From: Streptomyces tibetensis
Lineage (GTDB): Bacteria > Actinomycetota > Actinomycetes > Streptomycetales > Streptomycetaceae
NCBI RefSeq assembly: GCF_007655005.1
Contig: NZ_SZVW01000006.1
Location: forward strand, 355,523 to 419,522
Direction of reading: 5' to 3'
DNA length: 64,000 nucleotides
Shown piece after piece: positions 49,667 to 57,911 of the stretch. Within the stretch, counting starts at the first letter, position 1. Every line of letters begins with the position of its first letter. A program made the translations under genes and the position numbers. The notes beneath the pieces are model-generated. The model did no database searches. It was not told the origin of the DNA and worked only from the letters and a program-made list of their open reading frames with translations.

Positions 49667-50863
49667 TCAGGCGTTGACCTTCTCGCGCTCGCGCTCGCGC
49701 TCCCGCTCGCGCCGTTCGGCGCTCTGGCGTTCGCGGGCCTGCTCGGCCGCGTCCCGCTTGAAGGCCCAGTCCATCTTCGGCTCCATCGCGAACCGGAAGA
49801 CGCGCTGTACCGGCTTGGTGCACAGCACCGTCACGACGGCGGCCGCGAGGACGGTCACGAGGATCTCACCGGCCGGCTGGTGCAGCCAGGACGCCTCGAA
49901 CCAGCCCTGGTAGTCGCCGGCCTTCACCAGGAAGCCGTGCAACAGGTAGCCGTAGAGCGTGCCGGCGCCGAGGGCGGTGAACCACATGTGGCGGCGCGGC
50001 ACCCAGGCGAAGAAGCACGCGGTCAGCACCAGGGAGCAGCCGAACATCGCGAGCACCATGACCGGGCCGGTCCACCACGGGGCGCCCAGCTCCTGCGCGG
50101 CGTCACGGTGGTAGAACCACGCGGTGTTCATGCGCGGCACCGCCCACCAGCTGAAGGCCAGGGCGGCGGCGAACACCGGCACCGAGGCGATCCGCACCGA
50201 ACGGCGGCGCACCATGTGGAAGTGCTCGGGCTTCATGATCAGACCCAGCACGAAGAACGGCAGGAACTGCAGGACGCGCTGCAGGTCGAGGTCGTCGCCG
50301 ATCTCCGGGGTGACGGTCGCCAGCATGGCGAGACCGAGCGCGAGCGGCAGCGGCCAGCGCACCAGGTTCCAGATGGGGGTCGTCAGCCGCCAGATGAACA
50401 GCGCGACCAGGAACCAGGTCAGGTACCAGGGATCGAGGAGGCTGATCTCCTGATGCGGGTCGTTGTCGATGACCCGCTTGAAGAGCGGATAGGCCGTCTC
50501 GAAGATGATGTACGGCACGGCCACGCCGGTGATCAGGCGCTTCAGCCGGTCGGGCCGCATGTCGAAACTGCGCGAGAAGTAGCCGGAGATGAGGATGAAC
50601 GCCGGCATGTGGAACGCGTAGACGACCTGGTAGGCGGCCTCGAGTATCCGGCTGTCGCCCTTGAGGGGCTCCCAGGCGTGGCCCATGGCCACCAGCACGA
50701 TCGCAAGGTACTTGGCGTTGTCGAAGAACGCGTCGCGTTGCTTGCCGTTCTGCTTCTTCTGCGTGCTCTGCGGCGAGCGAGGGCTCGGCACTCCGTCGGC
50801 CGGCGAATGTGCCGGGGGAAGTGGCGCCCTGCGGTCGCCGTTCGGTCGCAGCGAGTTCGTCAC
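49667..50863 (-). CDS. Membrane acyltransferase family 3 protein
   Basis: 398 residues from GTG 50863, where GGGAGGG sits just upstream; a GTG four codons earlier overlaps it. It starts its membrane region with RDAFFDNAKYLAIVLVAMGHAWEPL, the usual first segment of acyltransferase-3/OatA-like proteins, and has about ten membrane segments (YAFHMPAFILISGYFSR, WYLTWFLVALFIWRL, GTLYGYLLHGFLVKAG). These move O-acyl groups to sugars or wall polymers. The C-terminal tail is a highly charged RERERERE helix. The function of this member is unknown; it resembles the fucose 4-O-acetylase branch. Confidence 0.88.
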   Translation of the reverse strand: MTNSLRPNGDRRAPLPPAHSPADGVPSPRSPQSTQKKQNGKQRDAFFDNAKYLAIVLVAMGHAWEPLKGDSRILEAAYQVVYAFHMPAFILISGYFSRSFDMRPDRLKRLITGVAVPYIIFETAYPLFKRVIDNDPHQEISLLDPWYLTWFLVALFIWRLTTPIWNLVRWPLPLALGLAMLATVTPEIGDDLDLQRVLQFLPFFVLGLIMKPEHFHMVRRRSVRIASVPVFAAALAFSWWAVPRMNTAWFYHRDAAQELGAPWWTGPVMVLAMFGCSLVLTACFFAWVPRRHMWFTALGAGTLYGYLLHGFLVKAGDYQGWFEASWLHQPAGEILVTVLAAAVVTVLCTKPVQRVFRFAMEPKMDWAFKRDAAEQARERQSAERREREREREREKVNA

Positions 50864-51483
50864 AGACCCTCCCACCAGGAGCTCGGGGAGACGATCCGGG
50901 ACCTCGCTGCGCGTGCGGGGGACGAGGCAGCGTGGAACATCTGAGGCACCCTAGCGTTCCGCGCAGGTATTCGTAAAACGCCGGACGTCATTCCTGGCTA
51001 TTCGCTGCGAGTACCCCGGATTACGGGCAGTTGACGTCACTGTCGGCGTGATGGCCAACACATCGCAGAGGGCGGTTTGTCTGCACTGCCCCGACCCTGC
51101 TTATCGTGATACTTCCGGACTAAGCAACGCATAAGACCAGCAGGCGACTCCAGTGGAATGTCCGCTTCCGTCTTCTTCGTGCCGTGTCTCACAAGGGCGT
51201 TGATGGCCCTGTGGCAACAATTCGAATTAGCTGCGGACGCGTTGTGTGGAGATGGAAACGATTCTGCCGAATTCCCTGCGCGGGTGGCCCGTCGAATTGC
51301 CGTGCGACTGCTCGGAGTCGGGTCCCCACACACGGGCGCCTCACACGGGAGGGGACGACACGGGTGCGATCGATGTGTCAGCACCCGCATAGCCTGGCCG
51401 GGTTGGTGGCACGATGGTTCTGGCGGGGTGCGCGGATCGCGTCCCGGGCCGGGAGAGCGGACCGACCGAGGGTGTGATCAGTT
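50864..51483. other. 620-bp intergenic region without a recognised gene
   Basis: Several ORFs of 90-130 codons cross this stretch on both strands, but none has Streptomyces third-position bias, a ribosome site or a recognisable domain. Parts (about 51100-51300) are less GC-rich than the surrounding coding sequence. It should contain the promoters of the divergent acyltransferase gene and the 64-residue membrane protein. I see no clear RNA gene, though a small RNA cannot be excluded. Confidence 0.5.
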
Positions 51484-51678
51484 GTGGCCATTTCACTGTC
51501 TGTGGTGCTGCTGTTGGCGATCATCCTCGTGGTGTTGCTGAGAGGCGGATCCATCAAGGCCGGTCCCGCGATCGTGGCGGTCCTCTTCGGCTTCTTCCTC
51601 GCCTCGACCGGCATGGCCGACGACATCCAGCGGTTCCTCAACTCGATAGCGGAGACGATCAACTCCATCAGCTTCTGA
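51484..51678 (+). CDS. Small two-segment membrane protein, 64 residues
   Basis: GTG start at 51484, preceded by GAGGGTG. The sequence LSVVLLLAIILVVLLRGG forms one membrane helix and PAIVAVLFGFFLASTGMA a second, followed by a polar, amphipathic tail (DDIQRFLNSIAETINSISF). I do not know the function. Codon use is typical of a real gene. It lies 104 bp upstream of a receptor-type Ser/Thr kinase, and another small membrane protein lies just beyond that kinase. Confidence 0.75.
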   Translation: MAISLSVVLLLAIILVVLLRGGSIKAGPAIVAVLFGFFLASTGMADDIQRFLNSIAETINSISF

Positions 51679-51782
51679 CCGGGGCGGCGCACCCTCCCGA
51701 GCCCCGCGCTACGCGCCTTGGGCACGGGCGGTTACGCTCGCCCCGACCACAGGACGGTGCGTGACGGGGGGAACGTACGGGG

Positions 51783-54344
51783 ATGGCGCTGCGCGATTCC
51801 GACCCGGCGCAAGTGGGCGGCTACCAGATCGAGGACCGCCTCGGTTCGGGTGGCATGGGCGTGGTCTATCTGGCCCGCTCCGCCTCCGGCCGCCGCCTCG
51901 CGATCAAGGTCGTGCACAGCCAGTACGCCGACGACGACGAGTTCCGCGCCCGTTTCCGCCGCGAGGTGGCCGCCGCCCGCCGGGTCAGCGGAGCCTTCAC
52001 GGCCCCCGTCGTGGACGCGGACGCGGACGCCGCGCACCCCTGGATGGCCACGCTCTACATACCGGGCGCGGACCTCGGCACCCACGTCCGCGAGCACGGC
52101 CCGCTCCCGCTGCCCCGCCTGCGCGGTCTCGCCGCCGGCCTCGCCGAAGCGCTGCGTGACATCCATCGCGCCGGCGTCGTCCACCGCGACCTGAAGCCGG
52201 CCAACGTGATGCTCGCCGAGGACGGCCCCCGCGTCATCGACTTCGGCATCTCCCGCGCCGCCGAGTTCGCCGCCTCGGACGCCCTCACCCAGACCGGCCG
52301 CGTCATGGGCACCCCGCCCTTCATGTCCCCGGAGCAGTTCGCCTCCCCGCAGGAAGTCGGCCCCGCCGCCGACATGTTCTCCCTCGGCTCGGTCCTCACC
52401 TACGCCGCCACCTGCCGCGGCCCCTTCGACAGCCCGAGCCCCTACGAGACGGCCCTGCGCGTCGTGGAGGGCGAACCGGACCTGACCGGCGTCCCCGACG
52501 AACTGCTCCCCTTCATCCGCGTCTGCCTGGAGAAGCACCACAAGTCCCGCCCCGCCGCGGACGAACTGTTCACGCTGCTCCGTGAAGGCGGCACCCCCGG
52601 CACGCTCACCGTGCCCGGCACCGGCGCACCCCGTCCCGTGCGTCCGTGGCCGGGCGCGCGGCCGACCGAGCCGGTCGGCACGGCCTGGCCCGACGCGGCC
52701 CGCACCGAGCGGGGCACGACGTCCCACGCCCTGCCCGCCGAAGCGGACGGCGGCGCGGACGGCGGAGCGGCCGATGCGGCGTACGGAGGGGTGGACGGCG
52801 GAGCGGCCGACGTGCCGTACGGAGGGGTGCGCGACGTTGCGGACGGAGGGCTGGACGACGAAGTGCGTGACGGGACGCACGCCGGGCGGGGTGAGGCGCC
52901 GCGCGGCGGTCCGGGCCGCCCCCGGCCGGACAGAACCCCGACGGCAGAGCCTCAGCCGCCAGACGACCCGGCCGGGACCCGGTCGCCCGGGCCCGGGACC
53001 CGGCCGCCCCGGCCCGGGCGCACCCGCAGCCGCCGCCGACACGGACTGCTGCTGATCTCGGCCGCCGCGGCCGTCGCACTCGCCGCGATCGTCACCACCA
53101 CCCTCACCCTGATCCGCGACCACGACCGCCCGCCCTCGTCCACCGCCAAGGTGGCCGACCCACCCCGGGGCGCGGCCGACCTCCCCGCGGGCTGGGAACC
53201 GTGGGTCGCCACCGCGAAGGCCCCCGCGGGCAGCGAGGGCGGTCTGGCCGGGACGGACACCCCCTTCAAGGGCTGCTCCGTCGTCGAGGCCTCCCTCGTC
53301 TGCGCCGGCTCCGACCTCATGGCGACCCGCTTCGGTCTCGCCGACGGCCGCAATACCTGGAGCCGGCCCGTCGACCCCACACCCGACGGCGCCTCCGGCG
53401 ACGAGGGCGCACTCATCGGCACCGGCGACGGCCGCGTCTATGCCTACGGGTCCGAGGACGCGGAGGGCACGAGCGGCGTGGGGTCCAGCTACACGGTCTA
53501 CGCCCTGGCCGCCGGCACCGGCAAGGAGCTCTGGCGCACCCCGACCGGCAGCGGCGAGATGGCGAGAGTCCCCGAGGCACCGCAGGGCGCTGCCACGGCC
53601 GTGCCCGAGGGCGTCATCACCTTCTACGGGTCGCAGGGCGACCAGTACGCCCTGCTGGACGCCAAGACGGGCAAGGTGCGCTGGCGGCAGCCGGAGCCGC
53701 AGACCCGCGGCGACTGCGTCCTGGACGCGGCGGCCGACCGCGCCTACCTGCTCTGCACCACCAGGACGGACGACGAGAAGGCCGCCGAGACCACCGTCGC
53801 CCAGATCGATCCGGCCACCGGAAAGGCCCGCTGGACCGTCGAGGCCGCGGGCACCCTGCAACTGCTCGGCCGGCACAGGGGACGCCTGGTGCTCGCGGAC
53901 GGCTACTCCTCCGCGCGAGGCCTCGTCCTGATCGACGTCGCCTCGCACGAGCTCACCGTGCGCCGACTGGCGAAACCCCGGCCCGAGGGATCGAGGGCGT
54001 TCCTGGCCCGCGGCACCGTCTACTTCACGCGCAGCAGCGGCGGAGTCCGCGCCGTCGCGCCGCTCACCGGGCGCACGCTGTGGGAATCCAACTCCACCCT
54101 GGAGCGGCAGGGGCCGCCGGCCGCCTCGGCCACCCGCGTGTACTTCGCGTCGCCCAGCGGCCGCCTGGCCGCGCTGAACGCGAGCAGCGGCAAGGTCGAG
54201 GACACCCGGGACGGCCGCGACGACGGCGGCCGGGTCGACAGCATGCTCGTCACCTCCGGAGCACCCCCCCTGCTCGTCGGCGACGCCCTGTACGTCCCCT
54301 ACGGCATCCGCTCCGTCTACACGGTGGACGTACGCGACCTCTGA
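51783..54344 (+). CDS. Ser/Thr protein kinase with extracellular PQQ-like beta-propeller
   Basis: 853 residues. The kinase domain (about 14-270) is intact: GSGGMGVVY, Lys42 in AIKVV, HRDLKPAN with Asp136, and DFGIS at 153-156. A linker of about 150 residues is rich in Ala/Gly/Asp and Pro/Arg with imperfect repeats (DGGAADAAYGGV, DGGAADVPYGGV). One membrane helix (GLLLISAAAAVALAAIVTTTLTLI) separates it from an outer domain of about 400 residues. That domain has PQQ/WD-like blades (GRVYAYGSED, AAGTGKELWRTPTG, DAKTGKVRWRQPE, DPATGKARWTVE). The propeller probably senses a wall or extracellular ligand. ATG 51783 follows GGGGGGAAC. Confidence 0.93.
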   Translation: MALRDSDPAQVGGYQIEDRLGSGGMGVVYLARSASGRRLAIKVVHSQYADDDEFRARFRREVAAARRVSGAFTAPVVDADADAAHPWMATLYIPGADLGTHVREHGPLPLPRLRGLAAGLAEALRDIHRAGVVHRDLKPANVMLAEDGPRVIDFGISRAAEFAASDALTQTGRVMGTPPFMSPEQFASPQEVGPAADMFSLGSVLTYAATCRGPFDSPSPYETALRVVEGEPDLTGVPDELLPFIRVCLEKHHKSRPAADELFTLLREGGTPGTLTVPGTGAPRPVRPWPGARPTEPVGTAWPDAARTERGTTSHALPAEADGGADGGAADAAYGGVDGGAADVPYGGVRDVADGGLDDEVRDGTHAGRGEAPRGGPGRPRPDRTPTAEPQPPDDPAGTRSPGPGTRPPRPGRTRSRRRHGLLLISAAAAVALAAIVTTTLTLIRDHDRPPSSTAKVADPPRGAADLPAGWEPWVATAKAPAGSEGGLAGTDTPFKGCSVVEASLVCAGSDLMATRFGLADGRNTWSRPVDPTPDGASGDEGALIGTGDGRVYAYGSEDAEGTSGVGSSYTVYALAAGTGKELWRTPTGSGEMARVPEAPQGAATAVPEGVITFYGSQGDQYALLDAKTGKVRWRQPEPQTRGDCVLDAAADRAYLLCTTRTDDEKAAETTVAQIDPATGKARWTVEAAGTLQLLGRHRGRLVLADGYSSARGLVLIDVASHELTVRRLAKPRPEGSRAFLARGTVYFTRSSGGVRAVAPLTGRTLWESNSTLERQGPPAASATRVYFASPSGRLAALNASSGKVEDTRDGRDDGGRVDSMLVTSGAPPLLVGDALYVPYGIRSVYTVDVRDL

Positions 54345-54462
54345 GCCGGGAACGCGCCGGAGAAGCGGAATCGCTTCGCCGGTGAAGCGGAATCGCGACG
54401 GCGAAGCGGAATCGCGCCGGAGAACGGAAACGCGCGGGCCTCCTCCGCGCCGGAAACCACGT

Positions 54463-54490
54463 CGGGCCCGGTTCCGGAGAACCGGGCCCG
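54463..54490 (+). terminator. Terminator of the propeller kinase gene
   Basis: A perfect 12-bp stem CGGGCCCGGTTC/GAACCGGGCCCG with a four-base CGGA loop. It follows three spaced copies of GAAGCGGAATCGC (54362-54420) that are not coding. Confidence 0.75.
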
Positions 54491-54517
54491 AGCCGTACGG
54501 GGCGGGCGACGGAAACC

Positions 54518-54721
54518 TCAGGCGGCCGTCTGCGGATGCCGCGCCGACACGGCCCTCACCGCCGAGCCCGAGACGAGGACTCCTGACAGAGCGATCAGAC
54601 TGGTCAGGATGTCCTGGATCTGTGTCGCCGGGGCGTAGACGATCACGATGACGACGAGCAGGGCCGCCCAGTCCCTCGGGCGAGCGATTGACAGTACAGA
54701 GCGGGTGGGAACCACACTCAT
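54518..54721 (-). CDS. Small membrane protein, 67 residues
   Basis: ATG 54721 with AGGAGG eight bases upstream, a strong ribosome site that fixes the start. The hydrophobic stretch WAALLVVIVIVYAPATQIQDILTSLIALSGVLV gives one or two membrane segments. The tail is basic (RAVSARHPQTAA). I do not recognise it. It converges on the kinase gene across the hairpin at 54463 and lies downstream of tRNA-Gly on the same strand, separated from it by a terminator hairpin. Confidence 0.72.
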   Translation of the reverse strand: MSVVPTRSVLSIARPRDWAALLVVIVIVYAPATQIQDILTSLIALSGVLVSGSAVRAVSARHPQTAA

Positions 54722-54898
54722 AGCGGTACCTCCTGGTACTCGGTGCCCGCCCCACCGATCACGCCGCCAAGCCCGTTCGGTGGTGCGGGCCTCCTGCTTG
54801 AGCCCCATAGTGGCGCCTCTACCGCCACGAGATATCCACAGCGCCCCGGACGAGGCCCACGGTCCCCCGGACGGACGAAAGACCCCCGGCATGCGGAA

Positions 54899-54934
54899 GG
54901 CCCAGGGAGAGGAAGACAACCTCTCGCCTGGGCC
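54899..54934 (-). terminator. Terminator after tRNA-Gly
   Basis: GGCCCAGG-GAGAGG pairs with CCTCTC-G-CCTGGGCC around a seven-base loop, with one bulged base, just beyond the tRNA 3' end. Confidence 0.75.
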
Positions 54935-54946
54935 TCCGGCGTTCAG

Positions 54947-55017
54947 AGCGGGCGACGGGAATCGAACCCGCGTAGCTAGTTTGGAAGACTAGGGCTCTAC
55001 CATTGAGCTACGCCCGC
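54947..55017 (-). tRNA. tRNA-Gly (anticodon TCC)
   Basis: Cloverleaf of 71 nt. The acceptor GCGGGCG (55011-55017) pairs with CGCCCGC (54948-54954), with discriminator T. The D arm is AGCTCAATGGTAGAGC, the anticodon loop CTTCCAA with TCC, and the T arm GCGGGTTCGATTCCCGT. CCA is not encoded. Confidence 0.97.
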
Positions 55018-55181
55018 ACAGCACGCGCCGCAGGTCGGGCGACCGCGGCACAGAAAGCATCGTAGCGGGTCGGACCCCCCGGCCGCACACCGCGTTCCGG
55101 CCCGGGCCGGCGAGGCGGAGCTGCGGTGGAAATGCGGCGGCCGCACCGCTCGTCGGCATGTACCCTACGTGTCGCACCAGA

Positions 55182-55258
55182 CGGGGTGTGGCGCAGCTTG
55201 GTAGCGCGTCCGCTTTGGGAGCGGAAGGCCGTGGGTTCAAATCCCGCCACCCCGACCA
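55182..55258 (+). tRNA. tRNA-Pro (anticodon TGG), CCA encoded
   Basis: The acceptor CGGGGTG pairs with CACCCCG. The D arm is GCGCAGCTTGGTAGCGC, the anticodon loop TTTGGGA with TGG, and the T arm GTGGGTTCAAATCCCGC. The discriminator A is followed by an encoded CCA at 55256-55258. Confidence 0.97.
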
Positions 55259-55265
55259 GCCACCC

Positions 55266-55306
55266 GATCACTTCGCGTGATCGCCCATCGGATCACTCAT
55301 GTGATC
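55266..55306 (+). terminator. Twin GATCAC hairpins after tRNA-Pro
   Basis: GATCAC-TTCGC-GTGATC (55266-55282) and GATCAC-TCAT-GTGATC (55291-55306) are two small stems in series. The second is followed by GCCTTTT, consistent with termination of the tRNA transcript. Confidence 0.6.
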
Positions 55307-55451
55307 GCCTTTTGGGCGGTGTAGTCGCTGCCGTTACTATGCAAGCTGCACGCCCGTGTGTCTCAGCGTCTGAAGTCTCCGGGCGGCGAAATCCGCCGGG
55401 CCGTTCTGGCCCCGGCAGAAACCAAGAAGTCAGCCACAAGGAGACCGAACC

Positions 55452-56840
55452 GTGAAGAGCGCCGTGGAGACCCTGAACCCGACCCGGGTTCGGCTGACTG
55501 TCGAGGTGCCCTTCGAGGAGCTCAAGGACAGCCTCGACGCGGCGTACAAGAAGATCAACCAGCAGGTCACGGTGAAGGGCTTCCGCAAGGGCAAGGTCCC
55601 GGCCCGGGTCATCGACCAGCGGTTCGGCCGCGGTGCGGTGCTGGAGGAGGCGGTCAACGACGCGCTTCCGAAGTTCTACACCGACGCGGTCAACGAGGCC
55701 GAGCTCAGCGTGCTGGGCCAGCCCGAGGTCGACATCACGGAGCTGAAGGACGGCGAGACGCTGAACTTCACCGCCGAGGTCGACATCCGCCCCTCCATCG
55801 AGATCCCGGACTTCTCCGGCATCGAGGTCGAGGTCGACGCGGTCGAGGTCACCGACGAGGACGTCGACAAGGCCGTCGAGGAGCTGCGCGAGCGCTTCGC
55901 CTCCACCGCCCCGGTCGAGCGTGCCGCCGAGGACGGCGACGTCGTGACGATCGACCTGCAGGCCAAGGTCGACGGCGAGGTCCTGGAGGACGGCGTCGCC
56001 GACGGCGTCTCCTACACCATCGGCTCCGGCGAGCTGCTGGACGGCATCGACGACGCCGTGAAGGGCCTGGAGGCCGGTGGCGAGACCACCTTCACCTCCG
56101 AGCTGAAGGGCGGCTCGGCCGCCGGCAAGGAGGCCGAGGTCACCGTCAAGGTCACCCAGGTCGCCAAGCGTGAACTGCCCGAGCTGGACGACGAGTTCGC
56201 GCAGCTCGCCTCCGAGTTCGACACCATCGAGGAGCTGCGCGCGGACAGCCGCAAGCGCCTCGAGAACATGAAGCAGTACGACCAGGCCACGCAGGCCCAG
56301 GAGCGTGTCCTGGAGAAGCTGCTCGAGCTGGTCGAGGTCCCCGTCCCCGAGAAGCTGCTCGAGGACGAGGTCAACACCCGAAAGCACAACCTCGAGCACC
56401 ACCAGCTCGGCCAGATGGGCCTCGACCTCGCGAAGTACCTGGAGATCCAGGGCAAGAGCGAGGAGGAGTTCGAGACCGAGACCCGTGAGGCCGCGGTCAA
56501 GGGCATCAAGACCCAGTTCGTGCTCGACGAGCTCGTCAAGCAGGAGAAGCTGAACGTCAACCAGGAGGAGCTCACCGAGCACCTCATGCGGCGTGCGGCC
56601 TCCTCCGGCATGTCCCCCGACCAGTTCGCCCAGGCGGTCGTCGAGGGCGGCCAGGTTCCGCTCCTGGTCGGCGAGGTCGCCCGCGGCAAGGCCCTGGCCG
56701 TCGTGGTCGAGAAGGCCACGGTCAAGGACACCAACGGCGAGATCATCGACCTCGACGACGAAGAGGACGAGACCGAGTCGGCGGAGGCCTCCGCCGAGGA
56801 GACCCCGGCCGAGTCCGCCGAGGACAAGACCGAGGGCTGA
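55452..56840 (+). CDS. tig: Trigger factor (ribosome-associated chaperone/prolyl isomerase)
   Basis: 462 residues. It binds the ribosome exit tunnel and helps nascent chains fold. The ribosome-docking motif GFRKGKVPA is at residues 43-51. The FKBP-type isomerase domain spans about 150-240 ([36 protein letters not shown]), and the helical substrate-binding domain fills the C-terminal half. The tail after [10 protein letters not shown] is an acidic, disordered extension typical of actinobacteria. GTG 55452 has AAGGAG upstream. The gene ends in a strong terminator, so it is separate from the clp operon downstream. Confidence 0.97.
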   Translation: MKSAVETLNPTRVRLTVEVPFEELKDSLDAAYKKINQQVTVKGFRKGKVPARVIDQRFGRGAVLEEAVNDALPKFYTDAVNEAELSVLGQPEVDITELKDGETLNFTAEVDIRPSIEIPDFSGIEVEVDAVEVTDEDVDKAVEELRERFASTAPVERAAEDGDVVTIDLQAKVDGEVLEDGVADGVSYTIGSGELLDGIDDAVKGLEAGGETTFTSELKGGSAAGKEAEVTVKVTQVAKRELPELDDEFAQLASEFDTIEELRADSRKRLENMKQYDQATQAQERVLEKLLELVEVPVPEKLLEDEVNTRKHNLEHHQLGQMGLDLAKYLEIQGKSEEEFETETREAAVKGIKTQFVLDELVKQEKLNVNQEELTEHLMRRAASSGMSPDQFAQAVVEGGQVPLLVGEVARGKALAVVVEKATVKDTNGEIIDLDDEEDETESAEASAEETPAESAEDKTEG

Positions 56841-56863
56841 GCCCCGGTAGCGGTGAGTCCGTG

Positions 56864-56897
56864 AAGAAGGCCCTGGGGCACGCCCCAGGGCCTTCTT
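56864..56897 (+). terminator. Terminator of tig
   Basis: A perfect 16-bp stem AAGAAGGCCCTGGGGC/GCCCCAGGGCCTTCTT with a minimal loop, 23 bp after the stop. Confidence 0.88.
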
Positions 56898-56922
56898 GCC
56901 GCCCGCGAGGGCAGCGCCCTCC

Positions 56923-56968
56923 AGGGGCGCGGGGAACTGCGCGACAAGCCCCCACTCGCCCGCAGCCC
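56923..56968 (+). repeat. Dispersed Streptomyces intergenic sequence
   Basis: AGGGGCGCGGGGAACTGCGC, then GACAAGCCCCCA and CGCCCGCAGCC. I recognise this string as one that recurs between genes in many Streptomyces genomes. Only one copy occurs here. It follows the tig terminator in the 344-bp gap before clpP1, which also holds the ClgR-type site and a -10. Confidence 0.55.
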
Positions 56969-57030
56969 GGTGATTCCCGCGCCACCCTCGACGAGACCGC
57001 ACAGCCCTCCCGGCGGAGCCCGTCGCGCTA

Positions 57031-57044
57031 CGCCCCCGGCGAAC
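57031..57044 (+). promoter_or_regulatory. ClgR-type operator upstream of clpP1
   Basis: CGCCCCCGGCGAAC reads GTTCGC-N5-GCG on the other strand, the motif described for the Clp regulator ClgR of Streptomyces and Corynebacterium. It lies about 140 bp before the clpP1 start and about 50 bp before a TAGGGT -10 (57083-57088), a suitable activator position. Confidence 0.7.
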
Positions 57045-57184
57045 ACTCCCATCTCCGGGATTCCCCGAAGGGACCCGCGCGTTAGGGTCCATGAATACGA
57101 GGGCAGTGGAGTCCCCGAACGGCTCCTAGCCCCTAGGGAAACGTGAGACGGCCCGGCGCCGTCGTAAGACGAGCAGGTGGATAC

Positions 57185-57802
57185 GTGACGAATCTGATGC
57201 CCTCCGCCGCCGGCGAGCCTTCCATCGGTGGTGGCCTCGGTGACCAGGTCTACAACCGGCTGCTCAACGAGCGGATCATCTTCCTCGGCCAGCCGGTCGA
57301 CGACGACATCGCCAACAAGATCACCGCACAGCTGCTGCTCCTTGCCGCGGATCCCGACAAGGACATTTACCTCTACATCAACAGCCCGGGCGGCTCGATC
57401 ACGGCCGGCATGGCGATCTACGACACGATGCAGTTCATCAAGAACGACGTGGTGACCATCGCCATGGGCCTCGCGGCCTCGATGGGTCAGTTCCTGCTCA
57501 GTGCCGGCACCCCCGGCAAGCGCTTCGCGCTGCCGAACGCCGAGATCCTGATCCACCAGCCCTCCGCCGGCCTCGCCGGCTCGGCCTCGGACATCAAGAT
57601 CCACGCCGAGCGGCTGCTGCACACCAAGAAGCGCATGGCCGAGCTCACGTCCCAGCACACGGGGCAGTCGGTCGAGCAGATCACCCGCGACTCGGACCGC
57701 GACCGCTGGTTCGACGCCTTCGAGGCCAAGCAGTACGGCCTCATCGACGACGTGATTCCCACGGCCGCCGGTATGCCGGGCGGCGGCGGCACCGGGGCCT
57801 GA
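57185..57802 (+). CDS. clpP1: ATP-dependent Clp protease proteolytic subunit 1
   Basis: 205 residues from GTG 57185, with AGGTGG five bases upstream. The catalytic triad is complete: Ser99 in GLAASMGQF, His124 in ILIHQPSAG and Asp169 in ITRDSDRDR. It forms the barrel protease with ClpP2, fed by ClpX or ClpC. In Streptomyces the clpP1P2 operon is activated by ClgR, and a matching site lies upstream. clpP1 mutants of Streptomyces are known for acyldepsipeptide resistance. The downstream clpP2 is frameshifted in this sequence, so whether ClpP1 has its usual partner is uncertain. Confidence 0.97.
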   Translation: MTNLMPSAAGEPSIGGGLGDQVYNRLLNERIIFLGQPVDDDIANKITAQLLLLAADPDKDIYLYINSPGGSITAGMAIYDTMQFIKNDVVTIAMGLAASMGQFLLSAGTPGKRFALPNAEILIHQPSAGLAGSASDIKIHAERLLHTKKRMAELTSQHTGQSVEQITRDSDRDRWFDAFEAKQYGLIDDVIPTAAGMPGGGGTGA

Positions 57803-57911
57803 GCGGTCCCCACGGGGCCTGTGGCGCCCCGTGAGGCCCACGGAGCCCTCCCGGGCCCCAGCGACCCCAGACAGCCCCAGCCGACCGCCTCAGCCCTTTT
57901 CAGGAGACACC

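Noticed and set aside
51158..51541. 127-codon frame upstream of the 64-residue membrane protein
   Set aside because: It ends in Trp/Cys-rich nonsense, overlaps the real small gene in another frame and lacks Streptomyces codon bias.
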